This document shows positions 24,018 through 30,651 of a stretch of 44,806 nucleotides of DNA, piece by piece. How positions within the stretch are numbered: position 1 is the first letter of the stretch; every line of letters begins with the position of its first letter. The stretch covers positions 1-44,806 of IMG/VR virus record IMGVR_UViG_3300027792_000005; one strand, 5' to 3'. The stretch comes from a virus. The notes beneath the pieces were generated by a model, which did no database searches, was not told the origin of the DNA, and saw only the letters and a program-made list of their open reading frames with translations. The position numbers were made by a program, and so were the translations under genes.

Positions 24018-25296
24018 GCAGGTAATCGTACTCCCTAAATTTATTTTGGAAAAACTTACTTAAAAAACATCTGCCGGAATGTTCAGTGTGTCGTGTATCT
24101 TCGAGTTTAATAATGTAAGTGTTCTCGTCTCCTTTCACTTTTTCTTTCACACCAGCAACTGATAAAAAATCCAAACTTGTGTAAGTACTTGTTTTTGCAA
24201 TTGAAAAGGCATAATCACAATCCCTACGCAATGCCAAACTTTCTGCTATTTCACCTTGCCGATTCTGTTGTGAAAGAACACAAACAACGATATTTAATTC
24301 TTTCGCCATCTCCTTAAAGAATTTGCTTAAATAAGCCACCTGGCGCTCTCTGGTATCGAATTTAGACTCTGTATTAACTAACCCTATGTAATCGATTAAA
24401 ACGTACTGTACGCCTTTATTTCGGATAAGTTTTTTAACCATGCGAAAAATTTCTTTTTCATTCATTATTTTATCAATAATATTAATATTCGTATTGTTAA
24501 AGATTGATAGTGATTCTTTCCTGTAATTTTCAAAATTATAATGTATTTCATCTTTAAATTTTTTAGGGTTGCGGAAATAATTATAATTAAAGCCGACAAT
24601 ATTTGAAATAGTTTTCCAAATTATTTCTTTTGTGGTCATTTCGTGGTTAAAAATTGCAACTGGAATATTTTGATTTATTGCAAAATCGATACTAAGCATA
24701 TTTGCAAATGTAGTTTTACAAGATTTTTTTTGCCCTTCAATAGAAAACATATTACCAGCCATTAAACCGCTTGTAAGTGTGTTAAATGAAGGGAAATAAG
24801 TACTTATAAAACCATCTTCATATTCAAGTAATGATTTTTCTATTGTTAAATCAAATGTTTTATTGATTTCTTTGTCGAGTTGTATAACACTTTGTTCGGG
24901 AACGGCTATTAACCCATCCAAACCATCTTTTAACTGTTCAACATATTCGTAATAGTCATCATTTTTTGAATTACTGATATTAAATTGTAAAAATTCATTA
25001 ATTTTTCTTTTTTGATAAAGATTAAATATTTCTCTTTCACTAAAATTAGAATTATTCACAGGAATAAATCTTAAATTTGTCATCAAATATTTAAGATCAA
25101 CTTTGCCTCTAACTTCACTCCAAAGGGAATCCGTTGCAATCACTTTATTAGCAGATGCAAGATTTAATATACCTTCCCAAATATATTGATTAACACCTGT
25201 AAACATTACTGGACTCAAATATTCGCAATTGTCTAAATAATTATTGTTTTCCAAAACCTTAGCGAATAGTTCAAATTCTGCTTCTAAATTATTCAT
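23992..25296 (-). CDS. dnaB: Replicative DNA helicase, DnaB family
   Basis: 434 residues. An N-terminal helical domain precedes a RecA-like motor: P-loop EGQKKSCKTT (187-196), FNHEM (216-220) with the catalytic-type Glu219, Walker B VLIDYIGLV (299-307), and the SQQNR motif (342-346). The P-loop has Cys193 where a Gly normally precedes the catalytic Lys, which is unusual. It overlaps the initiator gene by 8 bases, the lambda O-P type arrangement in which the initiator loads the helicase. Should unwind DNA at the fork as a hexamer. Confidence 0.88.
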   Translation of the reverse strand: MNNLEAEFELFAKVLENNNYLDNCEYLSPVMFTGVNQYIWEGILNLASANKVIATDSLWSEVRGKVDLKYLMTNLRFIPVNNSNFSEREIFNLYQKRKINEFLQFNISNSKNDDYYEYVEQLKDGLDGLIAVPEQSVIQLDKEINKTFDLTIEKSLLEYEDGFISTYFPSFNTLTSGLMAGNMFSIEGQKKSCKTTFANMLSIDFAINQNIPVAIFNHEMTTKEIIWKTISNIVGFNYNYFRNPKKFKDEIHYNFENYRKESLSIFNNTNINIIDKIMNEKEIFRMVKKLIRNKGVQYVLIDYIGLVNTESKFDTRERQVAYLSKFFKEMAKELNIVVCVLSQQNRQGEIAESLALRRDCDYAFSIAKTSTYTSLDFLSVAGVKEKVKGDENTYIIKLEDTRHTEHSGRCFLSKFFQNKFREYDYLHEQFNGIY

Positions 25297-26077
25297 AGTA
25301 AACCTTTCTGGTATCTGTTCCGCAATAATCTACACTCGGTTTATTTGGATTATTAATATCTTTTTTCTTAATATAATTTTCTTTAAGTATAGCATTATCA
25401 ATATTAAATTTTGCAAAACCTCTTTGTAAAAACTCTTCTAAAGTCCATTTATAATTGAACCAAAAATCGGGGTTCTTGACAATTTCCGAATAATTCGATA
25501 TAGCTTGCATTATCTCCGACTCTTTATTATCTCTTAAAAGGCTGTTTAGTAATGTAATTGATTTTTTACTAAGATTTTTATGTTTTATTATATCTTTAGA
25601 GTTCCAAAATTCTAAAAAAGTAGTATAATCTTTAATATTAATTGTATTATTAAAAGATTTATTATTATCTTTAATCTTTTGTTGATACCCCCCATCAATA
25701 TTTGTTGATACCCCCTCAATTATTTGTTGATACCCCCTCAACGTCTGGTTGATACCTATATAGATTTTTCTTTTATCTATTTCTTTGCTATTTGGCTTGA
25801 AAACATAATCTATTTTAATATAACCAAATTTGGCTAATAAGTTAATCCATTTTGAAATCGCTTGCGGTGTTACTTGATATAAAGTAGCAAAATAATTATT
25901 AGAAGCCCAACAATAACCGGTTGTGTGTGCTAAGGCAGTGAGTTCACCATATAAAAGTTTTGCATTGGCGCACAAGTTTTTATCATAGCGTACATCGGCA
26001 GGCGTAACAGAATAATAAGATTTGGATTCATTAACTAAAAGTTCAACTTCTTCACGAGTATAAATCGCTTTATCCAT
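25289..26077 (-). CDS. Replication initiator, lambda O-like (HTH domain)
   Basis: 262 residues. YSVTPADVRYDKNLCANAKL leads into a winged helix-turn-helix (WASNNYFATLYQVTPQAISK, about residues 57-76), as in HTH_36/DnaD-like initiators. The linker after it is encoded by 22-bp iterons (25681-25769). The C-terminal half (about 150-250) is helical and could contact the helicase encoded next. Preceded by GAGGTATT and by a structured leader (26096-26158). Predicted to bind the iterons within its own gene and open the origin. Confidence 0.75.
   Translation of the reverse strand: MDKAIYTREEVELLVNESKSYYSVTPADVRYDKNLCANAKLLYGELTALAHTTGYCWASNNYFATLYQVTPQAISKWINLLAKFGYIKIDYVFKPNSKEIDKRKIYIGINQTLRGYQQIIEGVSTNIDGGYQQKIKDNNKSFNNTINIKDYTTFLEFWNSKDIIKHKNLSKKSITLLNSLLRDNKESEIMQAISNYSEIVKNPDFWFNYKWTLEEFLQRGFAKFNIDNAILKENYIKKKDINNPNKPSVDYCGTDTRKVYYE
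25590..25680. other. AT-rich stretch beside the iterons (unwinding element?)
   Basis: This segment is almost entirely A and T, with alternating TAT/TTA runs, and abuts the iterons. In lambda the equivalent AT-rich segment next to the O iterons is where the duplex opens. It also codes for an Asn/Lys/Ile-rich linker of the initiator. Confidence 0.5.
25681..25769. repeat. 22-bp iterons, putative replication origin
   Basis: GTTGATACC recurs at 25681, 25704, 25726 and 25748 (spacings 23, 22, 22). The first three copies extend to GTTGATACCCCC followed by an (A)TCAA arm, so each is a short dyad (TTGA...TCAA). Because the period is not a multiple of three, the same DNA is read as GYQQ, GVST, GYQQ and GIN in different phases. 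That shows conservation at the DNA level. This mirrors the four iterons inside lambda gene O. Confidence 0.8.
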
Positions 26078-26095
26078 AATACCTCAAAACAAAAA

Positions 26096-26158
26096 AGCCT
26101 TGCAAATTCATCATACGGAAACCACCCGAGAAAGTGGATATGACAAACAAACAAGGCT
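26096..26158 (-). promoter_or_regulatory. Structured leader with terminator-like end before the initiator
   Basis: Minus strand: outer stem AGCCTTG (26158-26152) with CAAGGCT (26102-26096), middle stem TCATA (26143-26139) with TATGA (26115-26111), inner stem CCAC (26137-26134) with GTGG (26125-26122). The outer stem is followed by TTTTTTGTTTT, then GAGG and the initiator ATG. A three-part stem with symmetric internal loops ending in a T-run directly before a ribosome site looks like an attenuator or an unclassified cis-regulatory RNA. Confidence 0.6.
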
Positions 26159-26315
26159 CTATAATAAACTTTTTTCTCGTACAAAATTTTAGCTGTTTTC
26201 CGATTAACTAAAATCAATTGTTTCAAAAATACAAAAAATAAATTAAAAATCAAAATAAAAACTAAATTATTTTTCATACTCATTTCTGCATTTTACTGCA
26301 TATTTAGCTCAAAAT

Positions 26316-26341
26316 AGCCTGTTTATATGCTAAAACAGGCT
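26316..26341. other. Perfect 9-bp hairpin
   Basis: AGCCTGTTT (26316-26324) pairs with AAACAGGCT (26333-26341) around an 8-base loop. No T-run on either side. It could be a protein-binding dyad or part of the leader RNA. Confidence 0.55.
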
Positions 26342-26370
26342 GATAATTGGTGTTTTATGCAATATAATAC

Positions 26371-26385
26371 TTAATATCTTTTCAT
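26371..26385 (-). CDS. Four-codon minigene (possible leader peptide)
   Basis: CGGAGG, five spacer bases, then ATG AAA AGA TAT TAA (MKRY). The ribosome site is one of the strongest in the genome yet serves only four codons, just upstream of two hairpins and the initiator. It may be a translation-coupled control element or a decayed gene start. Confidence 0.3.
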   Translation of the reverse strand: MKRY

Positions 26386-26397
26386 ATTAAACCTCCG

Positions 26398-26562
26398 TTA
26401 TTTTTTGCGATTTTCATCAATAATCGTTTTAGATATTAATTTAAGTAATTCATCTTTCTTAACTAACCGCTTAATCTCGGCTTTTACTTGCTCAAAAGTA
26501 CCGCCTTGCCAACCGAGAATTTTTATTATTTCAGTAAGATATATTTCTTGTAATTCACTCAT
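26398..26562 (-). CDS. Hypothetical 54-residue protein
   Basis: MSELQEIYLTEIIKILGWQG begins a helical, Lys/Glu-rich peptide. Coupled to the upstream gene by a 4-base overlap. No family recognised. Confidence 0.55.
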   Translation of the reverse strand: MSELQEIYLTEIIKILGWQGGTFEQVKAEIKRLVKKDELLKLISKTIIDENRKK

Positions 26563-26819
26563 TTATTTCCCTCTTTTAACCATCCATTTTTTATAGCATA
26601 TTCTGTAAGGTGTTCATCTATTGCAGGAACACCCAATCGGGTACTTATTGAAGCTAAGCCTTTCCCAAAATTTGGGGGTATCTCTGAAAATGGGACTATC
26701 GCCCATGCCTCAAATGCAATTGCACAAAGCTCTCTATTCGAATATTCACCAGTAATTTTCCCGTCAATAAAAATTGGATGCCACTCGCGTTCGAGTTCTC
26801 TTCCTATTGGGTTTAACAT
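26559..26819 (-). CDS. Hypothetical 86-residue protein
   Basis: Preceded by AGGAGAATAAATAAA. Mixed sequence with two Cys-free halves (FIDGKITGEYSNRELC..., LASISTRLGVPAIDEHLTEY). No signal or membrane segment. Function unknown. Confidence 0.55.
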   Translation of the reverse strand: MLNPIGRELEREWHPIFIDGKITGEYSNRELCAIAFEAWAIVPFSEIPPNFGKGLASISTRLGVPAIDEHLTEYAIKNGWLKEGNK

Positions 26820-26862
26820 TTTATTTATTCTCCTTTATTATTAATTCGTAAGTAAAATTATT

Positions 26863-27237
26863 TTACACTATCTTTTCAATAAATTTATTAAAGTAATCTG
26901 CATTATCTGCATCTCTTTCTGAAAATGCAGTCATTTTATTAGCTATTTGTAAAATTTGTTCTAAAATCATTATTTTGTCGGGATGTTTTGCATGTTCTAA
27001 AGCATTATCGCAAAAATCCATTAAAGCAAAATATAAAGAATTCACATTCGGCAATAAAAGCTTTTTATCGTCTTCCGCTTCTATTAATTTTAGAATTTTG
27101 ATATAATTATCAAATTTGCATTCACTTACATAAATGTTGATTAAATTTTCAATTAGCGTTACCAAAGTTTGTTCACACTCCCAAAATTTGGATGCGCCGT
27201 AAAAAACTGCTAATCTGAATAAATTTTCTTTTGCCAT
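26863..27237 (-). CDS. Hypothetical 124-residue helical protein
   Basis: Starts after GAGGTGAT. All-helical appearance with several Leu-rich amphipathic segments (IENLINIYVSECKFDNYIKI). Lies between the methyltransferase and the replication genes. No family recognised. Confidence 0.58.
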   Translation of the reverse strand: MAKENLFRLAVFYGASKFWECEQTLVTLIENLINIYVSECKFDNYIKILKLIEAEDDKKLLLPNVNSLYFALMDFCDNALEHAKHPDKIMILEQILQIANKMTAFSERDADNADYFNKFIEKIV

Positions 27238-27243
27238 ATCACC

Positions 27244-27870
27244 TCAAAATAATGTTAATTGACTTTTATATTCTGCAAATCTTTTTTCTTGTGCTTCAAA
27301 GTAATCTTTGTCTATTTCATAACCGATAAAATCTAATCCGGCTTTATCTGCAGCAATACGACTTGACCCGCTACCTAAATGGGTATCTAAAATTAAATCA
27401 TTTGGCTTTGCGTATTTGTGAAGTAACCAAGCATAAATTTTAATTGATTTTTGAGTTGGATGTATTCTTCCTTCCGATGTGGTTATTGCAATATTTTCTT
27501 TGTAAATCCTTGCAGGTGTATCAAATGAAGTCCAAGCAAAATCTGCATCTGCATAAGTATTTCCGTGTATCGTTTTATCCCAAACAATAAAGCACCTACA
27601 AGGCGGTAAATTAAAATAGTTTCCGCCCCAAACAATTTGATTTTTAGATACTCTTTTTAATTGCTCAAAATACTCTTCGGTAGGTGTTGCATTATCCCAT
27701 TCTTTTACTTTTTTGTTTTGGCTTTTTATAAAAGGCGATACACTTCCCCCATCAACAAGTCTTTTACCCAATCCATAAGGTGGGTCAACTATTGCAAGGT
27801 CAGTGAAATTATCGGGCAATTCCCGCATAAAATGCATACAATCACCTAATTTTACTATACTTGTTGACAT
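27244..27870 (-). CDS. DNA N6-adenine/N4-cytosine methyltransferase
   Basis: 208 residues. DPPYGLG (29-35) is the catalytic motif IV; HPTQK (137-141) and LDTHLGSGSS (161-170) are the downstream target/SAM-binding motifs. This gives the beta-class order (DPPY before the SAM motif). No large recognition domain and no restriction partner nearby, so it is a solitary methyltransferase, probably protecting phage DNA or marking it for replication or expression. Preceded by GAGGTGAAATAAAATAAAT. Confidence 0.87.
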   Translation of the reverse strand: MSTSIVKLGDCMHFMRELPDNFTDLAIVDPPYGLGKRLVDGGSVSPFIKSQNKKVKEWDNATPTEEYFEQLKRVSKNQIVWGGNYFNLPPCRCFIVWDKTIHGNTYADADFAWTSFDTPARIYKENIAITTSEGRIHPTQKSIKIYAWLLHKYAKPNDLILDTHLGSGSSRIAADKAGLDFIGYEIDKDYFEAQEKRFAEYKSQLTLF

Positions 27871-27882
27871 ATTTATTTTATT

Positions 27883-28317
27883 TCACCTCGTTAGTATTGT
27901 TAAATTTTCTGCAGAATGTATTAAGCCCCAATCTACACCTGTTAACATCGGGCGGTTAAAACGGTCATTTGGATTTTTATCAAGCTTCAAATCAACATCC
28001 GAGAATGTTGTTTCTTTCTGCATATTACCGCCACGAGTTGATTCTTTCTTGTGCGGGTTAAACGGTTTCTTTGACTCTACATAAATATGCGGTGCAAAAT
28101 TAACACCATCGGCATTTTTGCCGGTTAAACAAACTCCAAATCTTGCATCCAATTCTTTGCAATCTGGGTTTTGAGTACATTCTTTTTCTTGACTAAAAAA
28201 ATAGCAATCAATACAAGATGGGACTTCGACAAGGCACTCTCCACCCTCTTTACATTTATCCTCCAGCTTGCAATTTTCGCAATCATTAGGCTGGGAAAAT
28301 TTTGGTATTATATACAT
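27883..28317 (-). CDS. Cys-rich hypothetical protein
   Basis: 144 residues. Eleven or so Cys in the first 65 residues, mostly as C-x2-C or C-x4-5-C pairs (CENCKLEDKC, CIDC), suggesting two or more metal sites. C-terminal part polar with KPFNPHKKESTRGG. Preceded by GGAGGTTAAAA. No family recognised. Confidence 0.6.
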   Translation of the reverse strand: MYIIPKFSQPNDCENCKLEDKCKEGGECLVEVPSCIDCYFFSQEKECTQNPDCKELDARFGVCLTGKNADGVNFAPHIYVESKKPFNPHKKESTRGGNMQKETTFSDVDLKLDKNPNDRFNRPMLTGVDWGLIHSAENLTILTR

Positions 28318-28319
28318 TT

Positions 28320-28514
28320 TTAACCTCCAAATTTTTCTTTGAATAAATCTTTAACTCTGTTTAAGTAATAATGGTCTTCATATCCAGCATTTTCAATAAG
28401 TTCATTAATGCCGGAATTAAAACTTTCAATACTACCTTTTAATTCAATTTCACAATCTTCAATATCTTGAATTTGATATTGTACTTTCCAAAGTAGTGTA
28501 TTAGGTTTGCTCAT
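28320..28514 (-). CDS. Hypothetical 64-residue protein
   Basis: The ATG at 28514 is preceded by GGAGGTGGGAT; an upstream start at 28550 has no site. Acidic helical peptide (IQDIEDCEIELKGSIESFNS). Overlaps the membrane peptide stop. Function unknown. Confidence 0.55.
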   Translation of the reverse strand: MSKPNTLLWKVQYQIQDIEDCEIELKGSIESFNSGINELIENAGYEDHYYLNRVKDLFKEKFGG

Positions 28515-28600
28515 ATCCCACCTCCAAAGAAAAGAATATAAATTAAACAAAGTAAAACGCAGATAAAAAATAAATTAACGTAAAAACTAAATCTTTTCAT
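28511..28600 (-). CDS. 29-residue membrane peptide
   Basis: MKRFSFYVNLFFICVLLCLI and a Gly-rich end; one membrane segment. Starts after GAGGCTGAAA and its end contains the ribosome site of the next gene. Could be an early membrane-active peptide. Confidence 0.45.
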   Translation of the reverse strand: MKRFSFYVNLFFICVLLCLIYILFFGGGI

Positions 28601-29072
28601 TTTCAGCCTCGCTATATATTTCAGTAATGGCATGATTAAAAACAAATTTGCAGGACCGTTGATTCAAATCTATATTTTCAACACGACTCACATTAATAAA
28701 TTTTTTTATTAAGCGTGTACTAATAGAATATTTTAAGTTGCTGATTTTTTCATTTAATTCTTTTTGTAGTATTTCAATAGACTTTCTCTCTGTTATCTCC
28801 TCATCTGTAAATTCAAAACCATGTGTGAAAGAAGAGCTAACTTTCCCTGTGGCTTTTTTAACTTCCATTACATCATATTCAGGTTTTTGTGCTGGTTTTA
28901 TATCATTAACAACCAAATCTTTAATTTCACTAACAACAACATTTAAACCAGCATAATTTTTTGCATAATATTTATAAACATCAAAATAATCATTTGCAGA
29001 CGAAACGCAAAATCTATGTAATAATATTGATGATTTGCGCGTGGGTTTGTGTATCTCAATTTCATATAACAT
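28587..29072 (-). CDS. Hypothetical 161-residue protein
   Basis: Start at 29072 after GGAGGCTTAAA; an upstream start at 29129 would overlap the preceding gene without a ribosome site. Mixed sheet/helix N-terminal half, helical Lys/Glu-rich middle (ERKSIEILQKELNEKISNLK). Function unknown. Confidence 0.58.
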   Translation of the reverse strand: MLYEIEIHKPTRKSSILLHRFCVSSANDYFDVYKYYAKNYAGLNVVVSEIKDLVVNDIKPAQKPEYDVMEVKKATGKVSSSFTHGFEFTDEEITERKSIEILQKELNEKISNLKYSISTRLIKKFINVSRVENIDLNQRSCKFVFNHAITEIYSEAENEKI

Positions 29073-29073
29073 T

Positions 29074-29247
29074 TTAAGCCTCCAATAATTTTTTATTAAT
29101 ACAAAATTTATAAATCTGATAATTGTCAAAACGATTCAATACCGCTAAAATATAAATATTTTTAGCTTCGCCTGCAGATGGGCGCATACCAGACTCGGAA
29201 AGGATTAATTCCGAGCCGTCTTTGAATTTTAATATCATTCCGTTCAT
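29074..29247 (-). CDS. Hypothetical 57-residue protein
   Basis: MNGMILKFKDGSELILSESG, then a helix; coupled to the upstream gene by a 4-base overlap and ending one base before the next start. No family recognised. Confidence 0.55.
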   Translation of the reverse strand: MNGMILKFKDGSELILSESGMRPSAGEAKNIYILAVLNRFDNYQIYKFCINKKLLEA

Positions 29248-29561
29248 TTAAGACTCCCAATTTTAATAAAATTTTGTAATTCGTGTACATATTCAATATT
29301 AATAAATTCACTAATTCGCGAATAATAATCCTCTAAATTTAAAAATTTTAACCAATTTTGAGTAATAGGGATCGGCAAGTAATTATTCTTACCTCTAACC
29401 ATCTGTTTTTCTCCAGTGCAATCAATGTAATAAGTAGTAATATGCTTATCGTCCAATTCGCAAACTGTAAGATAATTATTTAAAAATTCGCTATCAGCAT
29501 TTTCTAAATTATGATGAATATAATTACCGATTTGCAATTCATCTGGTTTTAAATATTTCAT
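29244..29561 (-). CDS. Conserved-looking 105-residue phage protein
   Basis: Start at 29561 after ATGAGGTATAAA. DELQIGNYI and YLPIPITQNWLKFLNLEDYY resemble a small protein often seen in Bacteroidota phages and prophages (IGN-x-[IV] ... PI-x-LT-x-x-WL), remembered by pattern. Function unknown; supports the host inference. Confidence 0.6.
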   Translation of the reverse strand: MKYLKPDELQIGNYIHHNLENADSEFLNNYLTVCELDDKHITTYYIDCTGEKQMVRGKNNYLPIPITQNWLKFLNLEDYYSRISEFINIEYVHELQNFIKIGSLK

Positions 29562-29585
29562 TTTATACCTCATTTTATACCCCTT

Positions 29586-29783
29586 TTAGAAATTCCGGTA
29601 AACTTCTTTCCCATGTTCTACTAATTTATTCTCCCATAGTCTCATGGGAGACTTAGCTCTGTATGTTTCAAATACCCTGCATTTGTAAGGTGCATTATCG
29701 CATTTAACCTTTGCTGATTCAAAGGTTTTTTCTGTATCAAACATAAAATCTCCATGTTCATTATGGAATGTAAATTTTGCCAT
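29586..29783 (-). CDS. Hypothetical 65-residue protein
   Basis: AAGGAGAAAAAA precedes the start. Basic, with FHNEHGDFMFDTEKTF and two Cys. No family recognised. Confidence 0.55.
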   Translation of the reverse strand: MAKFTFHNEHGDFMFDTEKTFESAKVKCDNAPYKCRVFETYRAKSPMRLWENKLVEHGKEVYRNF

Positions 29784-29795
29784 TTTTTTCTCCTT

Positions 29796-30002
29796 TTACC
29801 CTATTAATAAATTAATTATTTTTATAATTTTTTCAGAATCTTCTTTTGTAAATGTATTTTTAATAATTAACTCGGTAGTATCAACATCTTTAATTAACAT
29901 AAAAGCAAATAATTTTTCAATCATAGTGGTAGGACTGCAATTCGTGAACTCTTTCGTAAAAACTTCTTTGCCAAATTCGTTTGTTTTTGTTAAGTTTTCC
30001 AT
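29796..30002 (-). CDS. First early gene, 68 residues, unknown function
   Basis: The ATG at 30002 follows GAGGATAAA. A longer frame from 30038 is open, but its ATG lies inside the CUGAUGA core of the hammerhead-like element and has no ribosome site. Sequence is helical with an FAFMLIKDVDTTELII hydrophobic core. As the first product of the leftward operon it could act very early against the host; no motif shows how. Confidence 0.55.
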   Translation of the reverse strand: MENLTKTNEFGKEVFTKEFTNCSPTTMIEKLFAFMLIKDVDTTELIIKNTFTKEDSEKIIKIINLLIG

Positions 30003-30019
30003 TTTATCCTCATTATTAT

Positions 30020-30065
30020 AGTTTTCGCTTCTGCTCATCAGTTACGGACTTTCACCGTAATAACT
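30020..30065 (-). ncRNA. Candidate type III hammerhead ribozyme in the early leader
   Basis: Minus strand, 46 nt. Stem III AGUU (30065-30062) with AACU (30023-30020); H17 = A (30061), cleavage predicted after it. Stem I UUACGG (30060-30055) with CCGUAA (30047-30042), 7-nt loop. Core CUGAUGA (30041-30035). Stem II GC (30034-30033) with GC (30028-30027), loop AGAA, including the conserved G10.1-C11.1 pair. Core GAAA (30026-30023). Every conserved core base is present; the cleavage triplet is UUA, allowed by the NUH rule. Stem II has only two pairs and stem III four. It sits between the promoter (30133-30163) and the first early gene, so cleavage would trim the 5' leader. Confidence 0.72.
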
Positions 30066-30132
30066 CCGTGACTTTTTTCAAAGCTGCAAACGTCAATCAA
30101 TATGGAAAAAACAATTAATTTTAATCTCTGTG

Positions 30133-30163
30133 TAAATATACAATGTAAATTATACATTGTCAA
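30133..30163 (-). promoter_or_regulatory. Leftward early promoter with overlapping dyad operator
   Basis: Minus strand TTG (30163-30161), 20 bases, TATATTTA (30140-30133). The spacer carries a perfect inverted repeat, ACAATGTA (30140-30147) with TACATTGT (30153-30160), which could bind a dimeric regulator between -35 and -10. Transcription should start near 30126, giving a leader of about 120 nt that includes the ribozyme candidate. Confidence 0.7.
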
Positions 30164-30233
30164 TAGAAAAGTGTAAAAAAGATTAATTATTTTTCAAAAA
30201 GTTTGATTTTAGCATAAAATAGCAAAAAATAAT

Positions 30234-30264
30234 TTGCTTTTTTGTTAAAATAATAGTAGATTAC
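30234..30264 (+). promoter_or_regulatory. Rightward early promoter (weaker match)
   Basis: Plus strand TTG (30234-30236), 20 bases, TAGATTAC (30257-30264). The -7 element departs from TAnnTTTG in the last bases. It overlaps TTACAATGTC (30261-30270), the reverse of the GACATTGTAA element in the leftward promoters, so both directions may answer to one regulator. Reads into the gene at 30295. Confidence 0.5.
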
Positions 30265-30294
30265 AATGTCCAAAAAATAAAATGAGGTGTAAAA

Positions 30295-30651
30295 ATGGTT
30301 AAAATATTAGTATTAAACATCCACGATGGCGGAGATAAAATTTTACGTGTTTATTTACCACCAGATTTTGAACAAGCTCAAAAAGATTATGAAATGTTAG
30401 AAAAGGCTGTGGATAATACTGGTGACCGCGATTGTGAAGTTATAGATTGTGAATTGTTCGCTGGGAAAACAGTATCACATGCCATTTTACTTGGAAAATA
30501 TATTAAGTATGTTATGGATTGTGAAGGTACAGATTATATAACTTACCAAGATAGTAGATACAAATCGGAAGTTGAATTTAGCCATGAAGAATGGCAAATA
30601 TTAGAAGAAATATCAAAAAGATGTAATTACGAAGAAAATGAGGACAAATAA
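30295..30651 (+). CDS. Hypothetical 118-residue protein
   Basis: Starts after ATGAGGTGTAAAA. Acidic; begins MVKILVLNIHDGGDKILRVY, then DFEQAQKDYEMLEKAV. First gene of the rightward early run; overlaps the next start by one base. No family recognised. Confidence 0.6.
   Translation: MVKILVLNIHDGGDKILRVYLPPDFEQAQKDYEMLEKAVDNTGDRDCEVIDCELFAGKTVSHAILLGKYIKYVMDCEGTDYITYQDSRYKSEVEFSHEEWQILEEISKRCNYEENEDK

Larger units (their letters stand above)
26078..26397. other. 320-base gap upstream of the initiator gene
   Basis: No well-supported gene. It holds the terminator-like leader (26096-26158), a perfect hairpin (26316-26341), a short direct repeat of TGCA-type sequence (26287-26301) and a four-codon minigene (26371-26385). 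A minus-strand open frame 26035-26283 starting MSMKNNLVFILIFNLFFVFL overlaps the leader and initiator start and is not supported by a ribosome site. Confidence 0.6.

Noticed and set aside
26035-26283. Minus-strand membrane protein of 82 residues
   Set aside because: It overlaps the structured leader and the initiator start and lacks a ribosome site; the hydrophobic start is likely chance in A/T-rich DNA.
29100-29130. TTGACA-like promoter on the minus strand
   Set aside because: TTGACAATT is present but no TAnnTTTG element lies 20 bases downstream, and it is inside a coding gene.
29796-30038. Longer first early gene starting at 30038
   Set aside because: That ATG has no ribosome site and lies in the hammerhead core; 30002 has GAGG at proper spacing.
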